The translations under genes were made by a program, and so were the position numbers. A stretch of DNA of 12,314 nucleotides, from assembly GCA_025765595.1 (NCBI GenBank), contig JAIVFH010000623.1, positions 1-12,314 on the forward strand. Direction: 5' to 3'. The notes beneath the pieces were generated by a model. It searched no databases and was not told the DNA's origin. It saw only the letters and a list, made by a program, of their open reading frames with translations. Source of the DNA: Obelidium mucronatum (Eukaryota; Chytridiomycota; Chytridiomycetes; Chytridiales; Chytriomycetaceae). This document shows, one piece after another, positions 8,401-12,314 of the stretch (positions within the stretch are counted from its first letter, which is position 1; every line of letters starts with the position of its first letter).

Positions 8401-8652
8401 AGGATTTATTGTTCTTGTTGAAAGGGGTTCCTCAAGTGTGTGTTGGTTTGTTGGGAGGGTTTTGTTGTGGACTAGCTGCAATCTGATTGGTGGACAGGAG
8501 ACACTTACATCTTCCTCCTCCTTGTCAACACCAGTTTTGATGTTAGGCACACCCCTCCCGAGAAGGGCAGTGTCGTCAATGTCCAAGCACTCGTTCCAGC
8601 GAAAGACTTGGAACTTGCGCTTGTAATCAAGCTTCCTCGAGCGTAGGGCCAT
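5345..8652 (-). CDS. EPL1: Enhancer-of-polycomb-like protein 1, NuA4 histone acetyltransferase scaffold
   Basis: Six exons: 8652-8509, 8324-7962, 7882-7371, 7300-7141, 7087-6693 and 6620-5345, total 2850 bp and 949 aa. In yeast, Epl1 holds Esa1, Yng2 and Eaf6 together as piccolo NuA4 on nucleosomes. The EPcA region (1 to about 310) has every landmark: RSRKLDYKRKFQVFRWNE (4-21), GVPNIKTGVDKEEEDEHHLRAAL (34-56, joined by splicing), SVVIPVPDA, YYSPTY, DEFLNAWK, FERVFNHWIHRR (198-209), DPYICFRKRDLRPARKHTKR (245-264), and the coiled segment LDKLKKLHQDLIQVRNMLDHVSAREETRRELL (270-301). A basic stretch (326-335), GFVDLTENPYIPPTRPGSKFW (387-406) and RRRIGRGGR (470-478) follow. Residues ~560-949 are Q/A/T/G-rich with runs of 9 and 15 Gln, activator-like. 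Every phase agrees. The ATG context is AAATGG. Confidence 0.93.
5399..5458 (-). repeat. CAG/CAA trinucleotide tract, poly-Gln near the EPL1 C-terminus
   Basis: Fifteen Gln codons (5443-5399), one His, and four more Gln codons (5458-5447), all in frame, seven of them consecutive pure CAG. It lies 17 codons before the stop. Confidence 0.95.
5942..5968 (-). repeat. Second CAG/CAA poly-Gln tract in EPL1
   Basis: Nine in-frame Gln codons, flanked by FL and ML, inside the Ala/Gln-rich C-terminal half. Shorter Q runs also occur at about 5679-5693. Confidence 0.93.
6621..6692 (-). other. EPL1 intron 5, in frame and without a stop
   Basis: 72 bp, donor GTATGT at 6692, acceptor ATCAG ending at 6621, GTTAAC branch-like sequence. 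Its length is a multiple of three and it contains no stop in the gene's frame; retained, it would replace His525 with about 25 mostly hydrophobic residues. It is called an intron because both borders and the branch sequence are canonical. Confidence 0.8.
7088..7140 (-). other. EPL1 intron 4
   Basis: 53 bp, the shortest intron here. Donor GTTTGT at 7140, acceptor AATAG ending at 7088, phase 0. It joins GFVDLTE to NPYIPPTRPG. Confidence 0.88.
7301..7370 (-). other. EPL1 intron 3
   Basis: 70 bp, donor GTATTT at 7370, a long pyrimidine run and acceptor GATCAG ending at 7301, phase 2. It joins TDEI-R to PSSIKIKLR. Confidence 0.88.
7883..7961 (-). other. EPL1 intron 2
   Basis: 79 bp, donor GTGAGT at 7961, branch-like TACTGATC, acceptor CCACAG ending at 7883, phase 0. 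It joins ERFGNER to LISDLPTMDDA within the EPcA region. Poly-A lies between branch site and acceptor where a pyrimidine tract would be usual. Confidence 0.87.
8325..8508 (-). other. EPL1 intron 1
   Basis: 184 bp, the longest confirmed intron here. Donor GTAAGT at 8508, pyrimidine-rich tract CCCACTCCCCTTTTATAG ending at 8325, phase 0. It splits the conserved KEEED|EHHLRAAL motif exactly. Confidence 0.92.
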
Positions 8653-9539
8653 TTAAATGCAAAAAAACCACAAAAATACGGGTCCAGCGCCGGTGGATAG
8701 CGCGTAGTTTGTTTAGGTTGGGACAGGCGGTCGCCGCAGGCTCAGGTGGCGGTGGGGGGCTCGAGGGGGTTAGCCAGGCTAAGTGTGGGTTGGTGAAAAA
8801 CGAAGATTGTCCCTCAGGTGGCTCCCAAAATTTTCACTCTTTTTCGAAGAGCAGCTGGGGGGAGAAGCGCTCGCAAAATGCACTATTCCGCCTTCTTTTG
8901 CAGTCTTATTAAACACACACGCGGCAAAAGCGCATCCCGGTGGGGGGGAAATCCAGTCGATGAAGGGGTGAAAATTTTCACACTCTCGGCCAGGAAACAA
9001 CAACAAGACTGGCGTGAAAATGCAGGGACTCGCAGGCGGGTTGGAATATCGGCAGAGCGAGGGCAGCGCGGGCGATGCGGCGATTCCTAGGCAGCTCTGC
9101 GCCAGGGGCGGCCGTCCAGATCAGTGTGAGGCACTCCAGTAACACGCTAGCAGCCCGACAACTCGACACAGAGTCCGGCGATTAGGTCTGCGCTGATTGC
9201 AGATCATCGTGGGCGAGGGACTCGTAGCTTCTGCGTTCAACCACATTGAGTGAAGCTGTGAGGCCAGAATGCCAGTGATAACTGTTACCTGCTCTCCCCC
9301 CGGAATCAGCCTATCCCGGCGCCGAGTCTGTCATAGAGAGTCCCAGAAGTGTCCTTGATCGTGGTCCATCGTTTGTACTCCGTGTTTTGGACCGTGAGCT
9401 TGTTCGTGTTCCAGGCAGTGTGCAGAATGAAGAAAAAAAATCTTGTTGAACGGAGACTTTCGAAGCCCAATCAACTCCTCCACTTGTGCTTATTTAATAC
9501 ACGCTACTATCTACAAATTCTGTCCCTGAACGCGATTTT
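8653..9539. other. Long non-coding interval upstream of EPL1
   Basis: About 890 bp between the EPL1 ATG and the CCDC97-like stop, GC-richer than the other spacers. No tRNA, snRNA or conserved protein was recognised. The open frames on both strands overlap without any family signature. It must contain the EPL1 promoter and the 3' UTR of the CCDC97-like gene, and it includes the GTGAAAA motif cluster and G-rich runs at 8741-8770 and 8939-8948. Confidence 0.6.
8793..9020. promoter_or_regulatory. Cluster of GTGAAAA motifs including a 14-bp palindrome
   Basis: GTGAAAA occurs at 8793-8799 (+), 8831-8837 (-), 8968-8974 (+) with 8975-8981 (-), and 9014-9020 (+): five half-sites in 228 bp. The pair at 8968-8981 is the perfect palindrome GTGAAAATTTTCAC, and AAAATTTTCAC repeats at 8827-8837. 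The cluster lies 140-370 bp upstream of the EPL1 ATG. The AAAATTTT core resembles the fungal RRPE element (TGAAAAATTTT), but that link is only a likeness. Confidence 0.55.
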
Positions 9540-10444
9540 CTAAAAATCATATTCTGCGTTATTGACGCTTCCCTTCTCTGCCCAGACAGCCGCCCACTCG
9601 GTCCGTGTCCTCCCCTTCCCACCAGACTCGGTGGAAACGCCCGCTTCTCCATCATTCATACCTTGATAATCGAACTCTTCTTCTTTGTCAAAGTATTCCT
9701 CTTGGGCATCTCGTGTGGCAGTATCCATATCATCCAGGTCTGAGTCATCATCCACAAAGGCGTAATCAAAAAACTCCCCATCACGCCCATCTAAAAACCG
9801 CTCCTTCATAATCCTAACCAATTCCAACCGCAAGACGTTGCGTTCCTCGAGAGAGACTTCCTCAACGTATTCACCATATTCCTGCTGCGACTGCGCCTGT
9901 GGCTGATATCTTTGGTGTTCCAAGCTACGGTTCAACGCATTTTGAACCCGCGCCCGCTGATGCATTATCCGCCCGTCTTCATCGTCACTGTCGAATTCAA
10001 CGTCATCAGCCACTTCTTCCTCTAACTTCGCTTTTGGTCCATTGGCAACACCATCAACATCGACGCCTAGTTTCTCCAAGTATTCTCTTTCATCGATATC
10101 GTGAAACATTCGGTCAACGAGAGGAACTGAGTTTGAAAACGGCTGTTGTCGCTCACTTGAAGGAATGTGTCGTCCAATAAACTGATCAAAGAGAGCAGGA
10201 TCTCTCGTTCGCATGGCATAATCGCTGGGTTTTTTTGTGTTTTTATGTTTTTGATTAAAGGCTCAGCGCTTGGGAGGTTCATTCAAAATGACAACGTTCG
10301 CTTTTACCTGAAGTAGAAGGCTGGATCTGTGCTGGGCTTTGTTGATGGGTCTTGAGCAAGAGACTGAAGATGCTTGAATCTGCGGTTTCTCTTTGTTTGC
10401 TCGGACCTCTGGTGAGTATTGGTTGATGTTGTTTTGGTTGACAT
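9540..10444 (-). CDS. CCDC97: CCDC97 / DUF2052 family protein
   Basis: Exons 10444-10308 and 10224-9540, 273 aa. The family's human member associates with the SF3B splicing complex; a nuclear role here is inferred from that. Residues 18-24 (KRNRRFK) and 43-65 (FYFSDYAMRTRDPALFDQFIG, created by the splice) match the family's N-terminal block. The C-terminal DUF2052 block is at about 180-228: RIMKERFLDGRDGEFFDYAFVDDDSDLDDMD, then RDAQEEYFDKEEEF. Between them is a very acidic linker (114-130) and a Gln-rich stretch (150-161). The protein ends with WAAVWAEKGSVNNAEYDF. An upstream in-frame TAA supports the ATG at 10444, and a TATAAT-like AT stretch at about 10470-10480 and two 11-bp repeats precede it. 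The exon sum is an exact multiple of three. Confidence 0.88.
10225..10307 (-). other. Intron of the CCDC97-like gene
   Basis: 83 bp, donor GTAAAA at 10307, acceptor ACCCAG ending at 10225, phase 2. It joins FYF-S to DYAMRTRDP, the conserved helix of the family. Confidence 0.9.
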
Positions 10445-11117
10445 TAATAATTCGTAAAAAATCGATAATTATTATATTTAAAAGAACTGCGGAAATCGTG
10501 CGGAAATCGAAACGATTGTCATAGATAAACGTGGTCTTTGAGTTTTTTTAAAAGTTTTTCTTCTTTTTTTCTTCTTTTTGTCATTATTATTGTAACAAAG
10601 AACCAGCCAACTACTTAACCAAACGAATTCAATGGTAAGACTCTTTCTAATAATTGATTCTACTCGCATACTACTTTTTCGTGCACTCAAGCAACACGTC
10701 TGGTGCTGATAAAGTATCAGTTCAGAATCCCCTCGTAGGGATACGAACAAAATCTACAAATTTCTTCAATGTAAGTATGCGGGAAAGCGAGAAAAAGAAT
10801 CGCGAAATCGTCCAGGCACAATAGCTATCACGATGGTAAGGATAGCACTAATGGGCGCGGGTTAAGTGACAGGAGTCAAGGGACGATGATTAGTTGTAAA
10901 GATAACATCGTTTTATTTTATATTTATTATGACTGATAAAATGGAATCATAATATTATATACCGTGTTATTATTATCAATTATTAATTTACTTTTAATTT
11001 ATTTATCTTGTGGGAAACGATTGTTTGATGAACACTGCGGAACTATTTGATCGGTGTCGAGATGAATCCTTCTGGACTCGGCTCATTATTCGTTAGTCGC
11101 TCTTGAATAGCTGCCAG
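10445..11117. other. AT-rich region between divergent genes, possible spliced leader exons
   Basis: About 670 bp shared by the promoters of the CCDC97-like gene and the coiled-coil gene. It holds strong plus-strand donors: ATG|GTAAGA at 10632-10640, AAT|GTAAGTATG at 10768-10779 and ATG|GTAAGG at 10833-10841. One consistent path is ATG 10632-10634, exon 10726-10770 and acceptor CCAG at 11117, but the last intron would be 347 bp. A 6-bp-stem hairpin CTGATAAAGTATCAG lies near 10706-10720. The stretch 10910-11010 is nearly pure A/T. No tRNA was found. Confidence 0.35.
10488..10509. repeat. Perfect 11-bp tandem repeat in the CCDC97-like promoter
   Basis: TGCGGAAATCG occurs twice head to tail, ending about 45 bp upstream of the ATG at 10444. 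A related GCGAAATCG lies at about 10801-10809. Two exact adjacent copies suggest protein-binding sites or a recent slippage event. Confidence 0.6.
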
Positions 11118-12314
11118 CGGCCCAAAGTTAAATCATCAAAACTGCCACCCTCGCCCGCAGAAGAAGTGTTTACACCTGAGCATATACCACACAACGCCAA
11201 AGAATCCATTGCCCGTGATCTCATACAAGAGAGAGATTCATGCTTGATGAAAGCATCTGGTCTGTTGAACATTTGTGTGTTGATAACTGTCAAATCAGTT
11301 TCTCATCATCAAAAACACCAATCCCGAATATTTTAGAATGTGGACTCTTTCTCCTTCATTTACTGGACGTTGTGCAAGCGGAGAAGGAAGTCTTAAAGTC
11401 TCAGGTTTTTTGCTCGCACCACTCTACAGAACATAATCTAAAAAAACAATCGAAAAACATTCCAGTGCGAAAGCTTGACGAATGCAGGAATATCACAAGA
11501 ACTTGAACTTGCTGAAGCAAAGTTGGAAATATCCCATTTGATCAAGGTCTGGCCACCCTCTGCCTCAACAGAATTCACTGACACCAAATCACAAAGAAAT
11601 CAAAGTCACTATCAAACCAGCTCCAAGCATCCGATACCCGAATATCACAGCTTCAATCAGCTCTTGAAAAGTATGGCTCAAAACCACGAGGATCCGACAG
11701 CGGCGACAACACATTGGACAACGTATTCCCATCAACATCCATGCAACAAGACTCGAAACTAATAATCCGAGACCTCAAAAAGCAAGCAAAGCAACATGCA
11801 TCTGAAAAACGCCATCTGGAAACCCAAATCCAACAATTGAAGGAAGACCTTGTGGTTTTGCAGTGCGTTTCTACGAATAAACAGGCTGGAACTGGGAGAC
11901 CTGGGTCGTCGCAACAAGATTTCGTGGATGACGCACAGCGGACGCACCATCAGCAAACTGACTTGTTGGTTGCTCTGGTCCGTGAATTGACGAATGCCAA
12001 TGGGAAGATGGAAGGAGAATGTAAGGAGTTAAAAGCGTTGTTGGAGAAAAGTCAGCAAGAAGTTTTGCGTTTGACATCTCACATGGAAGAGTTGGAGTTC
12101 GGGCTTCATGCTGCCGACGCTATGAATGGGGCCAATATGATTGGAGGAAGCCATGAAAGCTTCCTGGATACCAGTTTGGCACGGGAAATACTTGTGGATG
12201 ACAGCAGGGCCTTGCAAATGAGGGGATTGGACAGTGAATTCGATGACAGCTTTGTGAGTGATGCAGGTGGTGTAGGAAGTGGGTCACCCAAATTCGGCAA
12301 GGAAGGGGTTTGCT
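11118..12314 (+). CDS. Coiled-coil protein with CC1-box-like helix, cut by the window edge
   Basis: Supported exons are 11118-11259, 11337-11404, 11466-11546 and 11621-12314 (open at the edge), 378 codons so far. The 5' end is unresolved: the frame stops at 11094-11096, so an upstream exon must supply the ATG. After a basic/Pro-rich leader, residues read RDLIQERDSCLMKASECGLFLLHLLDVVQ across the first splice. KASECGLFLL resembles the AAxxG helix (CC1 box) with which BICD, Spindly and TRAK adaptors bind dynein light intermediate chain. Heptads follow (ELELAEAKLEISHLIK, LQASDTRISQLQSALEKYG), then a linker, then IRDLKKQAKQHASEKRHLETQIQQLKEDL and further coils to about 12110, ending acidic and Gly/Ser-rich. 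Three introns of 61-77 bp have weak donors (GTCTGT, GTTTTT, GTCTGG), but each is needed to keep the heptads open. No motor, membrane or enzymatic motif was seen. Confidence 0.6.
11260..11336 (+). other. Coiled-coil gene intron a
   Basis: 77 bp, donor GTCTGT, acceptor TTTTAG ending at 11336, phase 1. It joins LMKAS to ECGLFLL; reading through meets a stop at 11334-11336. Confidence 0.6.
11405..11465 (+). other. Coiled-coil gene intron b
   Basis: 61 bp, donor GTTTTT, acceptor TTCCAG ending at 11465, phase 0. It joins KEVLKSQ to CESLTNAG and contains CATAATCTAA as a possible branch region. Confidence 0.62.
11547..11620 (+). other. Coiled-coil gene intron c
   Basis: 74 bp, weak donor GTCTGG, branch-like CACTGAC, acceptor AACCAG ending at 11620, phase 0. 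It joins EISHLIK to LQASDTRI. Reading through changes frame and ends at a stop near 11760, while splicing opens a 231-codon frame to the window edge. Confidence 0.65.

Noticed and set aside
8709..9169. Several overlapping frames of 60-90 codons on both strands
   Set aside because: No signature and no splice-compatible extension; the repeated KIFTL in one frame comes from the GTGAAAATTTTCAC motif repeats.
9349..9543. Plus-strand 64-codon frame
   Set aside because: Overlaps the CCDC97-like stop region, no signature, weak context.
10478..10750. Minus-strand 90-codon frame
   Set aside because: Passes through a Lys/Arg run made by a T/C-rich tract in the promoter and has no conserved features.
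10690..10750. tRNA-like stretch around GTTCAGAATCCCC
   Set aside because: No complete cloverleaf: the T-arm does not pair properly and no matching acceptor stem or anticodon arm could be drawn. Only a small hairpin is real.

Overview
The window looks like nuclear DNA from an early-diverging, chytrid-like fungus, although placement below 'fungus or close opisthokont relative' is inference. The reasons are short introns (53-184 bp) with GT-AG borders and frequent GTAAGT, GTATGT or GTGAGT donors, very compact gene spacing in places, low-complexity Q/A/T/S tracts, an EPL1 gene of fungal layout, and MICAL-like and CCDC97-like genes that are uncommon in model ascomycetes. No prokaryotic, viral or transposon signal was seen.

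Layout from left to right. (1) 11-1407 (+): a two-exon gene for a protein with two cyclic-nucleotide-binding domains, the second degenerate. (2) 1483-1935 (+): a small secreted protein with eight cysteines, starting only 75 bp after the previous stop. (3) 2065-3113: three tandem copies of a ~455-bp block, the left one shrunken. The right-hand copy is the 3' end of gene (4). (4) 4790-2696 (-): a three-exon FAD monooxygenase matching the catalytic region of MICAL, with a strikingly GC-rich middle exon and a TATA box 38-46 bp before its ATG. (5) 8652-5345 (-): a six-exon gene for Enhancer-of-polycomb-like protein 1 (EPL1), the NuA4 histone acetyltransferase scaffold, 949 aa with a Q/A-rich tail. 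(6) 8653-9539: an unusually long, GC-richer non-coding interval upstream of EPL1 holding a cluster of GTGAAAA motifs. (7) 10444-9540 (-): a two-exon CCDC97/DUF2052 family protein. (8) 10445-11117: an AT-rich region between divergent genes with several perfect splice donors but no clear exon. (9) 11118 to the window edge (+): a coiled-coil protein running off the window, whose N-terminal helix resembles the CC1 box of BICD/Spindly/TRAK dynein adaptors.

The genes do not form one pathway: signalling (cyclic nucleotide binding), secretion, actin redox, chromatin acetylation, a splicing-associated protein and a possible dynein adaptor sit side by side, as expected in a fungal chromosome. The parts most worth a second look are the tandem 3'-end triplication of the MICAL-like gene, whose full copies differ only at synonymous sites plus one frameshift, the GTGAAAA cluster, a perfect G-quadruplex motif downstream of EPL1, and the putative fungal CC1-box protein. 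All splice sites were read by eye. For the three complete spliced genes EPL1, MICAL-like and CCDC97-like, the exon sums are exact multiples of three and every junction falls at a family-conserved position or keeps the frame open.
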